A stretch of DNA of 64,000 nt from Liopterus haemorrhoidalis (lineage: Eukaryota > Arthropoda > Insecta > Coleoptera > Dytiscidae): assembly GCA_963971575.1 (NCBI GenBank), contig OZ020616.1, forward strand, positions 1,198,924-1,262,923. Reading direction: 5' to 3'. The notes under the pieces are model-generated. The model made no database searches and was not told the DNA's origin. It saw only the letters and a list, made by a program, of their open reading frames with translations. The translations under genes were made by a program, and so were the position numbers. Shown here one piece after another: positions 39,919 through 52,629 of the stretch (the stretch's first letter is position 1; every line of letters begins with the position of its first letter).

Positions 39919-40134
39919 TGTAAGACGAAATTTTGATATCAATAATTTGCACCTTTGAAATTGTCATGTTGGTATTAAAAAATTATAAATAATGTCACTT
40001 TCTTAATAATGATCATAACCAATAAACCTAAAGTCGGTTTTACTGTGTAAGGAATATTTTTAATTGATATTTAAAGACCGTTATACACTATAAAAGTAAC
40101 CAAAAAATCTGGTTTGTCCTTACAAAAGTGAACA

Positions 40135-40135
<1 letters not shown>

Positions 40136-40173
<38 letters not shown>
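40136..40173. repeat. (TA)n microsatellite
   Basis: About 18 TA units. Open frames crossing it in both directions are artefacts of the repeat. Confidence 0.9.
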
Positions 40174-40179
<6 letters not shown>

Positions 40180-40499
40180 TTACCGCTTATGCAAGCCAAT
40201 TCTATGTACTCAATGGACGGTGTCAAACCAAAATTGACGTTTTCAGACCAGGGGAATGGTTTGAAAACGTTCTTCATGTTTTTTGGAGCTCTTGCACCCT
40301 GATTATATAGCAGCGATGACAGAGAAAATTTCACAAATGGTCTGAATACGAAGGTAGATCGTATATTTATATACAAATTTAGTTCACTGATTTGTCGTGA
40401 AGAGCGCGCGCCAGTAGTTTTTGTATATAACTTTTTATACAAAAAATGTACGATTCCGACTTTGTCAGACCAGCACAATTCAGTCGACGTTGTCAAGCC

Positions 40500-42600
40500 T
40501 TAAATCTGGCAACACTGTATAGAATGAGCTAGATAAACATTCCAGTCATGATAATTTTAGTTCATTGTAAGAACTTAAATATTTTCTTTCAATTTGTCTT
40601 ACAGAAAAACTTTAAACTCAAATTTAGTTTTGGCAGACTCGTAGATACTTGAAAACAATGCATATAACCGATTTGTATCAAATTTGTTCAAATTAAAATT
40701 TTGGTATTTGCGCCATGAAATTCTTCTTTTTTTTCCAATTTAGAAATAATTACATTTTTATAGTTTATAGATTTTTTAAAGCGTGCTGAATGTTACTGTT
40801 TCAAATGAGACGTTAAATTTATTTAATATTTTTATTAGAATCCCAAATAAATGTACATTTTAATAAGTTTGAACTTTGTTCATATATTTCACAGAAAATT
40901 ATTCTAATACGGACATCAATGTCCATAATTTATTCTTAATTCGAAAGAAGAACACAAAAGGTTTCAAATTACAAATAACTCGTTCGAACAATTAGTTTTC
41001 TTAATTGTAAAAAATAAAAATAATTGTAAAAAACAAAAGTTCCCATTTCATTTTGAGTATTGAACATTTATGTGTACGTTTAAGAGCGTACTGTACCTGG
41101 GTTACGCTCAACGGATACGTGCATTTGAAAGGGCCAAATAATTTAAACCAAATGTTGTCGGATCAATTTGATTTTTTTTTTTAATTTGAAGATAAACATT
41201 GGCTCCGTTGTATTTAAGAGTTAAAATTTGGTTTTATTTTTAATTTTCAGTTTTACAATGTCCTAAACTTTGTCTAACTTCATATCACTGTTCCTCCGTA
41301 AATCAATAACAATTGCAAATTCCATAGCTAGAATCCTATAGATTGTACTTTTATCTTTAAAATGAGCCCTTATTTATGAAAATTAATTAATATTTAGCAC
41401 CAATTCTTTGGCCCACACCGAAACACTATTTATATGAAATACTGGCATTTACAAGCATCGAGAGATGTATCCATCTGGTAGCGTGGTTTTAAACTAATCT
41501 AATCATAGTAGAGGGAGTCTTAAGCTCCGCCTTCGTTTCCTACACATATCTTTGAATTCGGTTGAAATGGGTAACAGAAGATCTTTGGAATAAAACAGTT
41601 TGTGACGTCAAATTTACCTGTTTTATTTTAGACTTTCCGTGGTAGAATACAAATTCATATTGACACAAAAAAAATGGTCCCAAAAATTAAGTTAAATAAT
41701 TATGGCCGGCTTCTGAAAGCTTAGTTAACTATAACCAAATGGTCAGAACATGGTTGTTATGGTAACGTATGGGATTGTTATACTGTAATCGAGTTTAACC
41801 AAAAGGTTAAATCAACCCCTAAAGGGGTGAATCTATGATTATTAACATAATTTTTTGATGATAAAAAAAAAAACTATTATTTCTACAAAATTATCTGTAA
41901 AATCAGAATTGGTAATAAATATTAATCACTTTTCACATACAAGAGCTTATTTTAAAGATAAAATTACAATATAGAGTGGTTAAGTGTTAACATTTGTAAT
42001 TTTTATTCATTTACTGAGTAACAGTCATGTGAAATTGAAAAAAGTATAGCACTGTAAAATTGAAAAATAAAAATAAATCAAAATACAAATTTAAACTTAT
42101 TAAAATATTTAATTTATTTACTTTATTTTTTATTAAAATTTATTTACTTATTTACTTATTAAAATTTTGATATTTTCTTTCAAATCTTGAAATTAAAAAA
42201 AAAAATCAAATTGATTCGAATATATTTAATCTATATTTTATGATTCCCAAAAATACATTACATACAGCACTTTTCCCTCTCCCTGTAAGCTACTTCCACG
42301 TTGGTCACTCCCCCAATGACGTAATACGACTTCTCGCCACCGCACCCCGCGTGCAACGATGGACTTTGGAGGTGACTACATTCGCCTCTTAACTTCAAAT
42401 TTAAGATGCCATATCATAGGCTCGAAACCTGGTTTCACTCTGTCATGACATTCAATTACGAGAAAATATATATAGCTCTTGTTTTTTGAATGTCAGATAA
42501 ATAAACCCATAGAAAAAAAGCATATCAGACAGACAGAGAGATTTTTTTTGTGAATTTTGTCTTACATTCACTTGGAACATGTAGAAACGAAAAATGGGTA
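40500..42600. other. Unassigned AT-rich interior of the 6.27-kb block
   Basis: I see no ORF over 70 codons, TIR pair or RNA gene. Short simple A/T runs only. Confidence 0.4.
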
Positions 42601-42610
42601 CCAAGAAAAA

Positions 42611-43641
42611 ATTATGTGAAGTGTGAATTTTCACACGTTTCAGGGTTTCGCAGGTATTTAGTGAATGATGATTATTTTGGAAGCCAAAACAAATTTTATG
42701 TTAAAATATTTTTTTATTAATTTTAATTCGAATGCCTAATACCATTATTTGGATTTCTAAAAATTTGCAGTATTTTTTTTTTATATAGCAAGGTTCATTA
42801 ATATTTTGAAAATTGCGCCTACGGCTTCCATTGGTTGTTTAAGTCATAAACTCCGCCCCTCTGATTTCGTATACATTCAAACATAGAATTAAATTATAAT
42901 ATCAACACTTCCCACTGGTTATTAAATTTACGCTTTTAAAAATTAAATACAACATTTGCCAAAATATAACTAGAATTTTGACAAAATAATTTAAACAAAA
43001 TAAAAATGCAAAAAAAAAAACAGAAAAAATAAAAATTGACGGGAGTTGGACAGTAGTTTGCAACTTACGAAGCGAGAACGTTACCACTGATCTACGAACG
43101 TTCACTCCTTTACTGTGTTAAATAGTGGATTAAATATTTTACATATTTTAGTTAAAAACACAAAAAATGCGTTATTTTCCGAAAACATAATCTGATCAAA
43201 AATTCCTGTTTTACTATTCCGGTTCACACCAATGTACATTACTTAGAATTTTTTCATATTTTTAGTTTAAACCATCTGGGCTACAGGGTGTGGGACAAAA
43301 TTTTGCACAATTCTCGCAAAAATCGCGTCAAAATAATTTATTTTGCAAAAATAAAATTTTGATCGTTAATTCAGGTTTCAAGGGCTTTCATTTGATACCA
43401 TACACAGAATTGTAAAAAAAAATTTTTTTTTTTTTCGATGAGCATATATTTGCTTATATTTTTAGGGGAATATGTTTTTTAGATGTTTTAGTATTTTTCC
43501 TATGTGCGGGTCAAAGAGTTGTATAAGCATGTCAAATTTCAACTCTCTAGGTTTAGCCGTTTGGCTACAATTTTTACCGAACAGACAGACAGACAGACAG
43601 ACAGACGACAAAATGACGGTATAAGGGTTTTACAAAACCCT
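42611..43641 (-). repeat. tRNA-bearing repeat, unit C
   Basis: Complete on -. The hairpin end with GTGTGAATTTTCACAC is at the left, the tRNA-like segment at 43039-43100, the GACA tract (six units) near 43585, and ACAAAACCCTAAAA at the right. Confidence 0.8.
43039..43100 (-). other. tRNA-like segment in unit C
   Basis: On -: A-box-like TAGATCAGTGGTAACG and B-box-like TGTCCAACTCCCG, about 32 nt apart. The conserved TTGCAAACTA motif precedes the B box. Confidence 0.5.
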
Positions 43642-43649
43642 AAAAAAGA

Positions 43650-45263
43650 ACAGATTTAACCTCCAATTTTATTTATATATGTAAATTTTCCACAACTTTG
43701 TAAATTTCACTTAGAAGATAAAAGGTTGTTAAATGATGCTTGTTGTTACGTTTCACAGATTAGTTCACTGGCTGTAGTTTCGGCTCACCGTATATTTGAG
43801 AATTGCGAGAGCCGAAACTGCACTCAAAAAAAAAAAAAAAAACAGTGAGATATAACAAAAAGGTCTAATTAAACAACCTTTTACAAATATTATTTTTTTC
43901 TCGTTTATGATCCACCTGACACGCATACTTCTTTTTGGTGTATAGAATTTCGTTTATCGGTGATTCTAAGGATCTTGCTTAATTTTACTTATCACAAGCA
44001 AGCCTGTGGCTGCCAGCAATAAATCGTTTGTGCTTGCCGTTGACCGCTCGCAAGTAGATAATAATTAAATTGTTAAAATAATTTGTGTAAAAAATATTTA
44101 GACAAATTACGAGCTCTGCTTAGCAACCGGCTATAAGCTGTACGGGCATTTCTGTGTGTGCTAAAAAATAGACGTAATCCTGTCTATATTACTCCTACAT
44201 GTACACAGATTGAAAATGTGGTCACAAAACTTGAAATCAAGAGATCTAGACTCATCTCGCGCTGTCGCGTCAATGATGATGATGACTTCTCTTTATTTTT
44301 CATATGAGAAATATAATTGTAAATATTACCTTTTATTATCACGACAGTAATAGTTTACTGAATTTATACAGTAATAAATGTCCTTAATAACAAAATACGT
44401 AAATAATACGCCAATATAATTAAAACCAAGATACAATTTGTAAAAATATATTTTAATGCGCAGTACAACCTAGTGGCTGTGCTTTTCGGGTCAGGTATGC
44501 GACAGTATTGACTAATATTTCTTCATTTTATTGAGTAACAAAATTATTTAATTTGAAGTGTAATCATTTTCAAAAACGCGTGATAAAAACAGCACAGGAG
44601 GATCCCCCGAATATATTTTATGTATAAAATAATAATCGGCATATATTAAATGTAATTACTAACTTATGATCAAAAAGTCTTTCAGTCTCAGATGGCTTAT
44701 GTATTATAAATCGCAGATCTTCTTTTGTTAATTGAGTATTCATAATGCACGTGTCATTTGTCGAAAAAAAAGGAGATTTTCTTATATAAAACATAGCCGC
44801 CCGAAGAAAGGACATTTCGATCCACATGTTACATTGCAAATACGTATATGAATTATCAACAAGTGTTTTTTCACATATAATATTATTATTATTTATTTAA
44901 AATGCACTCTTGAGTGTAAACATATTCCTGAACAGTAGGACTGAATGAGTCGGTTTGAATGTTTTCAACTTTACAAATCATATTATACACTATGATAAAA
45001 TTGGCAACGTCGCAAGGCCTGACAATGTCGATTGAACAACACTATTTTATACAGGTGATACTGAAAAAGCGGTTCCATATACTGGGTCTAATAATGTTTA
45101 TTAAACATAGCGAATTTTTTTTTTGAGATTTTCTTACCCCTCTCAGTGTGCCCTGAGAGTTATAACTGGTAGATTCTATATCTGGCATATATACACGCGA
45201 AATCCTTTAAATAACGGTAGGTCTTAGGTCGCCTGTTGGATATCATTGGTCTGACCACGTCGG
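43650..45263. other. Unassigned sequence in the 6.27-kb block
   Basis: Holds a poly-A run near 43828 and a 73-codon frame on - (44618-44839, LTKEDLRFIIHKPSETERLF) that I cannot assign to any family. No splice sites or TIRs support it as a gene. Confidence 0.35.
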
Positions 45264-45269
45264 TTGTAT

Positions 45270-45270
<1 letters not shown>

Positions 45271-45326
<56 letters not shown>
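45271..45326. repeat. (TA)n microsatellite
   Basis: About 28 TA units close to the right end of the hAT-ended block. Confidence 0.9.
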
Positions 45327-45331
<5 letters not shown>

Positions 45332-45657
45332 GAGAGCAGTTAACAAGGATAATATTAGAAAGTTGGTTGGTATCTGGGTGAATACCAACTGTAATGTGAT
45401 TGTCTGTCAATGGGCGACTTCTTTTCCCGCCAAACCAATAAAAAAATATGTAATTTATATATCTTACATGTTACGTGTTAGTTATTTCGATATATCGAAA
45501 ATATCGATATTTTTAGTTCGATATATATCGAATATCGATATTACACTTATGATGTATCGAATCGCGCATATATCGATATTTAACAATAAATTTCCATCCC
45601 TACTCAGCTGTCAATATGCTAATAGCGAATAGGTTAATTTAAGCACCGTACATTTTT

Positions 45658-46418
45658 AGGGTTTTATAGGTATGACCAAAAAACCCTTATAAAAATAGAG
45701 AGTTAAAATTTGGAATGCTTATACAACTCTTTGACCCGCACATAGGAAAAAGACTAAAACATCTAAAAAACATATCCCCCTAAAAAAAATATAAACACAT
45801 ATCTGCTCATCGAAAAAAAAAATATGTTTTTAAAATTCTGAGTAGGGTATCAATGAAAGCTCTTGGTACGTGGATTAACAATCAAAATTTTATTTTTGCA
45901 AAATAAATTATTTTGATGAGTTTTTTGCCAAAATTGTGCAAAAAATTTTTTGTCCCACACCCTGTAGCCCAGATAGTTTAAACTAAAAACCTGAAAAAAT
46001 TCTAAGTAATGTATATTTGTGTGAACCGGAATAGTGTCAACAGGAATATTTGATCAGATTATGTTTTCGGAAAATAACGCATTTTTTGTGTTTTTTGCTT
46101 GACCAAGTAAAATATTTATTAACTTATGTAACACAGTAAACCAGCATGCTTTGATAGTGTAATGGCTAGCATGCTCGCGTTATAATTTGCAAACTAAGGT
46201 TCGTTTCGCTCTGAAGACAATTTTATTTTTTATGTTGTTTTGAATTTTTATTTTTAATATTTTTTTTTTTCAGAATTCTAGTTATATTTGGGAAAATGTT
46301 GCATTTAATTTTTAAAAGCGTAAATTTAATAACCAGTGGGAAGTATTGAAATTATAATTTAATTCTGTTTCAATGTATACGAAATCAGAGGGGCGGAACT
46401 TATGACTGGAAACAACCA
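45658..46418 (+). repeat. tRNA-bearing repeat, unit D (3' truncated)
   Basis: Starts AGGGTTTTATAGGTATGACC. Lacks the GTCT tract (deleted near 45690) and stops after GAGGGGCGGAACTTATGACT. tRNA-like segment at 46148-46216. Confidence 0.75.
46148..46216 (+). other. tRNA-like segment in unit D
   Basis: A-box-like ATAGTGTAATGGCTAGCATG, TTTGCAAACTA, B-box-like AGGTTCGTTTCGC. Confidence 0.5.
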
Positions 46419-46755
46419 GCTATATCCAGATTTAATAAATAAGATGCGCATAACAAAAGTTGTTAATAAGTGGTTAGTGACTCATAACAGTAATCTGTGC
46501 TGCCTTCTATTCATTTCTTTGATAATCACCATAAATTAATAACATTTCAATTTTATCTTCGCGTGAATACGTAAAAGGCATTATTTTCAACAATTTATTA
46601 TTCCACAGTTTGATAAGTAGAAACAATTTCAATCATTTGTTTTTATTATTTGCCAACAAATAAATCTTCATTTTGAAGGCCACAAATTGTGATTTTGTCA
46701 AAGTTTTACAACGTTGAATAGAGAAAAATAAAAGTTGTTGATATATAAAATAATA

Positions 46756-47722
46756 CCAGGTCTACAAGTATGAAATGCGGATTTTTTCAAACTTGCCGCG
46801 CAAACCGATTGTATAGTTCAAAGTTTCAACACTTATGGCGTTTTGTTAAGTTATCATTAAGTGTCAAATGCGTATAGGTTATAATTTGAAAAGTGATCAT
46901 ATAGTTTTGTTTTACTGTGTTAAAAATGTCAAATTTTGTGCCAAATAAAGAGCATTCGCGGACAGTACTACTGTTTTGTTTTCATTTGAAAAAAACTGCT
47001 GCTAAATCATACCGACTGCTTCGAGAAGCTTATGGTGAATATGCTCTTTCGCAAGATACGTTTGAACGATGGTTTCGGCGTTTCAAAAGTGGTGACTTTG
47101 ATCTTACAGACAAAGAACATGGAAAACCTCCAAAAAAAATATGAAGATACAAAATTGGAAACATTGCTACAGGAAGACGATAGTCAATCACAAAAACAAC
47201 TAGCAGAGCAGTTAGGCGTTAGTCAACAAGCTGTTTCCAATCGCCTACGAGAGATGGGTAAGATCCAGAAAGTCGGCAGATGGGTTCCACATGCATTGAA
47301 TGAAAGGCAGATGGAAAAACGCAAAAACACTTGTGAAATTTTACTTACACGATACAAAAGAAAGTCTTTTTTGCATCCTATCATTACTGGCGATGAAAAA
47401 TGGATTTATTTTGAAAATCCCAAATGCAAAAAATCATGGGTGAACCCAGGCTTATCATCCACATCAACTGCAAGACCGAATCGCTTTGGCAAAAAGACAA
47501 TGCTCTGTATTTGGTGGGACCAAAAGGGTGTGGTCTATTATGAATTGTTAAAACCTGGTGAAACAGTTAATACCCAACGCTACCAACAACAACTGATCGA
47601 ATTGAACCATTCGCTGCTCATAAAACGACCAGAATACGAAAGAAGACAGAACAAGGTAATCTTTCTTCACGATAACGCTTCATCACATAAGGCAAAAGCA
47701 GTAGCAACACATTGGAGGCACT
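46756..47722 (+). pseudogene. mariner copy 2, 3' truncated
   Basis: Starts after TA with CCAGGTCTACAAGTATGAAA, as in the 5172 element. The N-terminal frame (from 46926, MSNFVPNKEHSRTVLLFCFH to GKPPKK) runs into a frameshift near 47137. The rest keeps VGRWVPHAL, ITGDEKW and HDNASSH. It ends abruptly after GGAGGCACTC, before the third catalytic Asp and the right TIR, where a GC-rich foreign sequence begins. Confidence 0.85.
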
Positions 47723-48440
47723 CCAGGGGGGCGGACCCCTTCCCTGGGTGCGCTTCTGCTGCACACCAACGCAGTTTGAAGTTGCGAACCTGAAATATTG
47801 AGGTACTTACAGTGTTTCTGAAACTTTTTGCCTCAGCATGCAGTAAATTATTTTGCCAACGGAAATCTCAGGATATATAAATCTTTAAATAAACCCATGA
47901 CGACCCTTTTAACATCGTAAGCGACCCATGTTTGTGTCGAGGCTCGTAGTTAAAGAACCTAGCTGTAGCCCACAGTTGTTGGAATTAAATTTCATATTGA
48001 CTGTAATTTGAGCAATTGAATTGTTTGGTGAAGACGGCATCAGGAAGTAATGGAGCGATCGTAAGTGCCTACTCATACATATGTCATGTCCACTTGCATA
48101 CAGCACTTTCACCGTACAACTGTTATATTTCTTCATTGCATCATTACAACAATGACTTACCAAACATACAATATACTTGGATATCAAACCAAATTCGGAG
48201 CAACATCGCCATTTGCCGAGTGTTACACGTGCATTTTAAATCACTGTTTACTAATATTGAAATCACGCTATTGGCATCTTAAATAAACTATACTATAAAA
48301 TAAACAATTGACATACTTTGTTTGTAAATATTAAACACAATGCAACAGATATATTTGATGAGCTCAACTCTCAACACCTCTTAACCTTCAAAAGCTAATA
48401 AGAGAAAACAGGACTTTTTAAAATAAATATATCTGTCTTT
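47723..48440. other. Intergenic, no feature seen
   Basis: Begins with a GC-rich patch (GGGGGGCGGACCCCTTCCC) at the mariner break, then ordinary sequence with short shadow frames only. Confidence 0.35.
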
Positions 48441-48441
48441 C

Positions 48442-48640
48442 TAGGGTTTTGTAGGTATGACCATCAAGAAACCCTTGTAAAAATGGGAGTTTACTCGTGT
48501 CGTTTTTAAGATTTTTGCGAATATTTAACAACAGAAAAATATTTCGAAAAAAATGTATTTAACAAAAGTTGCTATAAACTAACTTTTATTTGAGACATTT
48601 TTTGATAATATGAAAAAATTTTGAATTTTTTTGTTTTGAG
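48442..48640 (+). repeat. Chimera of two repeat families
   Basis: AGGGTTTTGTAGGTATGACC from the tRNA-bearing repeat passes after AAACCCTTGTAAAAATGG into GAGTTTACTCGTGTCG and TATTTCGAAAAAAAT of the long-TIR element. Confidence 0.65.
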
Positions 48641-48648
48641 TATCTACA

Positions 48649-49053
48649 GTCTGTTTCAAACGCTTAGGCGGAACTAAATGGGAATTTCGTTCTTTTAGGT
48701 TGTCACGACAAGGGACCTTGCTTGGGTTATTTCATTTTTCAAGTTGGAATGTCAAAATTTAAAATTACAACAATGAAACCATGGAAACGAATGACCTATG
48801 TCAAAATTAAATTATTTTTTTATATATTTTAATGACAAGAAAATAAATAAATGGGAAATTTGTATTAAGAATGACACAAAAAATCAAAATATAAAGAAAA
48901 TGACAATTTAAAATGATATTAACCTTAACCAAAAAATGTTTATTGTAAGTATGATTTACAAAGCTTAAACAAAACGGCCGAAAAGCACGATTTAAGCGAT
49001 GAAAGTAACTAAATTGCAAAATCTAGTTCCGCCTAAGCGTTTGAAACAGACTG
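48649..49053 (-). mobile_element. MITE family CAGTCTGTTTCAAACG, copy 3
   Basis: Ends CAGTCTGTTTCAAACGCTTA and its exact mirror TAAGCGTTTGAAACAGACTG, flanked by TA on both sides. The interior matches 29056-29461 in inverse orientation. Confidence 0.8.
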
Positions 49054-49057
49054 TATT

Positions 49058-49190
49058 TTTTTATACTTATATGTAACGTTTCCATGGTCATGATAAATAA
49101 TATCTCTGTTAGAAAATATTAGGCCAAGTTATTTCTACTCTGCTGCTAGAATGTATTTAATACAAGTACTTTGTGATGGCGGTCGGTCGC
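49058..49190 (+). repeat. Fragment of the long-TIR element interior
   Basis: Third copy of the segment duplicated at 26335-26615. It joins unit E at a short GTCT tract (TGTGTCTGTCTGTTCGG). Confidence 0.65.
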
Positions 49191-49198
49191 AGACACTC

Positions 49199-50213
49199 AT
49201 GTGTCTGTCTGTTCGGTAAAAATTGTAGCCAAACTGCTAAAGCTAGAGAGTTGAAATTTGGCATGTTTATACAACTCTTTGACCCGCACATAAGAAAAAT
49301 ACTAAAACATCTAAAAAACATATCCCCTAAAAATATAAACAAATATGTGCTCATAGAAAAAATTTTTTTTTTTAAATTCTGAGTAGGGTATCAAAGAAAA
49401 GTGCTTAATACGTAGATTAACAATCAAAATTTTATTTTCGCAAAATAAATTATTTTTGGAAAAATTGTGCAAAAAATTTTTTGTCCCACACCCTGTATCC
49501 CAGATGGTTTAAACTAAAGATCTGAAAAAATTCTAAGTAATGTACATTGGTATGAACCGGAATAGTACAACAGGAATTTTTGGTCAGATTATGTTTTCGT
49601 AAAATAACGCATTTTTTGTGCTTTTGGTTGACGGTGTACAAAAATTATAGTTATGTAACACAATATACTAGAAGGAGTATCCTGGTCTAATGGTTAGCTT
49701 GCTCGATTGCTACGCAGCAAACTAGGGTTAGCTCCCGGACAGAGTACACAATTTTATTTTTTGTTTTTTTTTTTCATTTTTAATTTGTTTAAATTATTTT
49801 TTCAAAATTCTAGTTATATTTTGGCAAATTTTGCATTTAATTTTTAAGAGCGTAAATTTAATAACCAGTTGGAATTGTTGGAATTATATTTTCATTCTGT
49901 GTCATGTATACGAAACCAGAAGGGCAGAGCATATGAGTTAAAACAACCAATGGAAGCCATAGGCGCAATTTTCAAAATCTTAATGAACCTTGCTAGATAT
50001 AAAAAAATATTGCACATATATAGAAACCTAAATAATGGTATTAGGTATTCAAATTAAAATTAACAAAAAAATATTTTAACATAAAATTTGTTTTTAAAGC
50101 TCTTAGATTAACAGACGATAAATTATTACTACAATGCAAAATTTGTCTTACACACTCAGCATGCCGCTTTCACTTATTAAATACCTGCGAAACCCTGCGA
50201 TGTTTGAACATTC
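49199..50213 (+). repeat. tRNA-bearing repeat, unit E
   Basis: Lacks the first hairpin (replaced by the preceding fragment) but is otherwise complete to ACCTGCGAAACCCTG. Its terminal palindrome is split by the hAT at 50214-50707 and resumes as AAAATTCACAC at 50709. Confidence 0.75.
49676..49742 (+). other. tRNA-like segment in unit E
   Basis: A-box-like TGGTCTAATGGTTAGC, a 5-bp anticodon-arm-like stem TTGCT/AGCAA, and B-box-like GGTTAGCTCCC. The most tRNA-like of the copies in its 5' half. Confidence 0.55.
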
Positions 50214-50707
50214 CAGGGCTTCGAACCGGAACTGAACCGAAAACCGAAAACCGAAAAAAACCGTTATTTTTGTTGGAACGAAAACCGGAGCTAAACCGAA
50301 AAAAAATCGGTTTATTTCGGTTCAGATAATGTTTATGGGAGTGAATATAAAATACATTTTATTTAAGATTATTTTTTATACTGATGAGCAGAAAAAATCG
50401 TAATTTTTTTAACTGACAAGTTAAAAAAAAAAATCCGCTTCTATTATTTCGGGAGGGGGCAGAACCACGCCCCAACGGCCTTGGTATGATTATTACAAAA
50501 TAAGGAATAAAATGTTCTTCTAAATTATAGTAGAAATTAAATTACTAATACAAATAAAAGCATTTAAAAATTTATCACTCGGAACTGATCCGAAAACCGA
50601 AAAAAATTATTTTTGCCGGAACGAAAACCGGAACCAAACCTATATTTATTTTTTTAATTGAACCGGAACAAAAACCGAAACGAAAAAAATAACGGTTCGA
50701 AGCCCTG
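50214..50707. mobile_element. hAT MITE CAGGGCTTCGAA, 494 bp
   Basis: Ends CAGGGCTTCGAACCGG / CAGGGCTTCGAACCGT. Interior full of AACCGAAAACCG motifs. Octamers GAACATTC (50206-50213) and GAAAATTC (50708-50715) differ at one base. It sits in the end palindrome of unit E. Confidence 0.8.
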
Positions 50708-50715
50708 GAAAATTC

Positions 50716-51264
50716 ACACAATTTTTTTTTATTCTTTCTTTGCATATTTTTAAATATGTCTGTATTTACGCACACTTATGAACTTAAAATGCGTAATATC
50801 ATAAATTCTCTATTAATAATTAACAAGAGAGTCTTTATGTTTTAATTAATATCCAGCTGGATTAGTCCTTTCTTTTCATATCGTGAATGTTTCAACAGGT
50901 TACGCCTGGCGGGGTATGCAGCCAGCTTGTCGCGCCCGTCATGTGGGTGGCGCTAATTATATTCCCCATGTAACTGGTGACATTCAATACCAAAGTTTAA
51001 TTAAACACCCACGCAACCGAAGATTAGCGGCTATTACCGTTTCAACTATCGTATTAAACCCGAGTTTTGAGTTTAGACAACTGTTTAACATGGTTTGTAG
51101 GTTGTATTGTTTAGGAAATTTATACTTTGATATCTTAGAATACGAACACGTAGAAAGATTGTTGCCAGTGGCGTATACAGAATTTATGATGGGGGGGGCA
51201 CTTATGATGTCCTTTGTAGGACGAGGACTGGAGGCTTGGGGGTAGTATACGGCCCGCAACATAT
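50716..51264. other. Unassigned sequence
   Basis: A 120-codon frame (50883-51245) has no recognisable domain, and its last part overlaps a G-run repeat of the type seen at transposon ends (near 51190). I do not call a gene. Confidence 0.35.
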
Positions 51265-51440
51265 TTTTAGGGTTTTGTTGTAGGTATGACCACCAAAAAT
51301 CCCTTATAACGTCACTCATGTGTCTGTCTGTACGGTAGAAATTGTAGCCAAACGGTTTAACATAGAAAGTTGAAATTTGGCATACTTGTACAACTTTTTG
51401 ACCCAAATATAGGAAAACTATAGAGTTTAAAAAAATACAG
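51265..51440 (+). repeat. Left-end fragment of the tRNA-bearing repeat
   Basis: AGGGTTTTGTTGTAGGTATG, GTCT tract (three units), GTACGGTAGAAATTGTAGCC, then lost. Confidence 0.65.
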
Positions 51441-51779
51441 CGCGGGATAAATATTTTATAAATAGTTTATTTTAGAGATGTTGTTTCTCTTTTTATTGTT
51501 TTCAAAGCTTGCTACGTTCAACTTTGTAAAACTTATGTTGATTATTATTATGTAAATAAATGGTCGCCATTTTGAAATGGTTAACATAAAAATTTGACTT
51601 TTTGGTGTCATTGTAAAGCTAATTTAATGTACTTTTAGGAAAAAAATATAAAATTATCGATTCCTTATGCTAGATCAAAAGTTGATATCATTTCCGGTTT
51701 TACCGGAAGTGCCTCAGAATTCTTATAGTAACCTTTAGATGGGACTATTTGTCTAGTTTAATTTATCTTCTGAATATTT

Positions 51780-51966
51780 TTTGTATCTTTACAAATAAAG
51801 GAGATTTTCGGGGTGCCCCGTTTCAAACAAACACCCTATATATTTCCAATGTACATCTGTCAATTTGGACTAAAAACAATATTTTAACAGTGTAATAGGG
51901 ATGACGTTCTAAACCAATCTGAAGCAAGGATAAACAGCTCCTATCTTCTTACACACATTTTTCTAA
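51780..51966 (+). repeat. Dispersed direct repeat (also 54090-54222)
   Basis: The block with AACAGTGTAATAGGGATGAC and AACAGCTCCTATCTTCTTAC occurs at both places with few changes. No TIR seen. Confidence 0.65.
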
Positions 51967-51978
51967 GGTGACATAGAG

Positions 51979-52265
51979 CAGTGTTTCTCAACTGAAAACG
52001 TACCGCGGACCAGTAAATTATTAATATTTTTATCGCGGACCCCTAAAAGTAAATATACTATTAAACAAACTGTATATGTAAACTCTACATATATCTTAGG
52101 AATAAAAAAACTCTGAAAATGAACAAAATACAAAAAAAATGAACAAAACTTCATAAAAAAATTAACAAAAAATCTCAAAAATTATAATTTATAAGCCCTT
52201 CGCGGACCACTAAATTTTTTCTAAGGACCACCACTGGTCCGCGGACCATCGGTTGAGAAACACTG
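51979..52265. mobile_element. hAT MITE, 287 bp, TSD ACATAGAG
   Basis: Ends CAGTGTTTCTCAACTG / CAGTGTTTCTCAACCG with CCGCGGACC inside both. Exact octamer ACATAGAG at 51971-51978 and 52266-52273. Confidence 0.85.
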
Positions 52266-52602
52266 ACATAGAGCATAGACATCCAGTATTATGTTGGCTT
52301 TTTACAACTATTAAATACCTGCAAAACCCTGAAACGTGTGAAAATTCATAATTCACTTCAATTTTTTTTTTATCTTACCTTTATCCCCGGCGTTGCCCAC
52401 GACGGGTTTTAATTTTCAGTGTCCCTCGACTTTCAAAATGTTGAGTACCCCTAGTGTAGAGTATAATATAAAGTAAATAAACAAGTTGCTTAATTTTCCT
52501 TACAGACTGAATTAATTAACAAAAACAATGGTTGGTTTGTAAGGGTTGAATTAAGAAATATAATTAATGAGACGATAAATATATTTACAATAGAAATGTA
52601 CA

Positions 52603-52608
52603 TTTATT
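52603..52608 (-). terminator. Polyadenylation signal of the GPCR gene
   Basis: AATAAA on -, about 21 nt after the stop codon at 52630-52632. Confidence 0.6.
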
Positions 52609-52629
52609 CACAAGTTATGAAGAAGATTT

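Larger units (their letters stand above)
39329..45602. mobile_element. 6.27-kb hAT-ended block, TSD CTCAGCTG
   Basis: Ends TAGGGATGGGAA / TAGGGATGGAAA, each followed by many ATATCGATAT palindromes (39338-39460 and 45488-45580). The exact octamer CTCAGCTG flanks it at 39321-39328 and 45603-45610. No intact transposase found. Inside are a MITE, microsatellites, unit C and about 3 kb of unassigned AT-rich sequence. Confidence 0.7.

Noticed and set aside
40071..40496. 141-codon frame on - containing a Tyr-Ile run
   Set aside because: It crosses a (TA)n microsatellite and shows no domain; the rest is probably a worn repeat.
44618..44839. 73-codon frame on - (LTKEDLRFIIHKPSETERLF)
   Set aside because: Composition looks protein-like, but no family, splice sites or neighbours support it.
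45264..45632. 122-codon + frame
   Set aside because: Created by the (TA)n tract and the ATCGAT palindromes at the end of the hAT block.
50883..51245. 120-codon + frame
   Set aside because: No recognisable domain and its end runs into a G-run transposon terminus.
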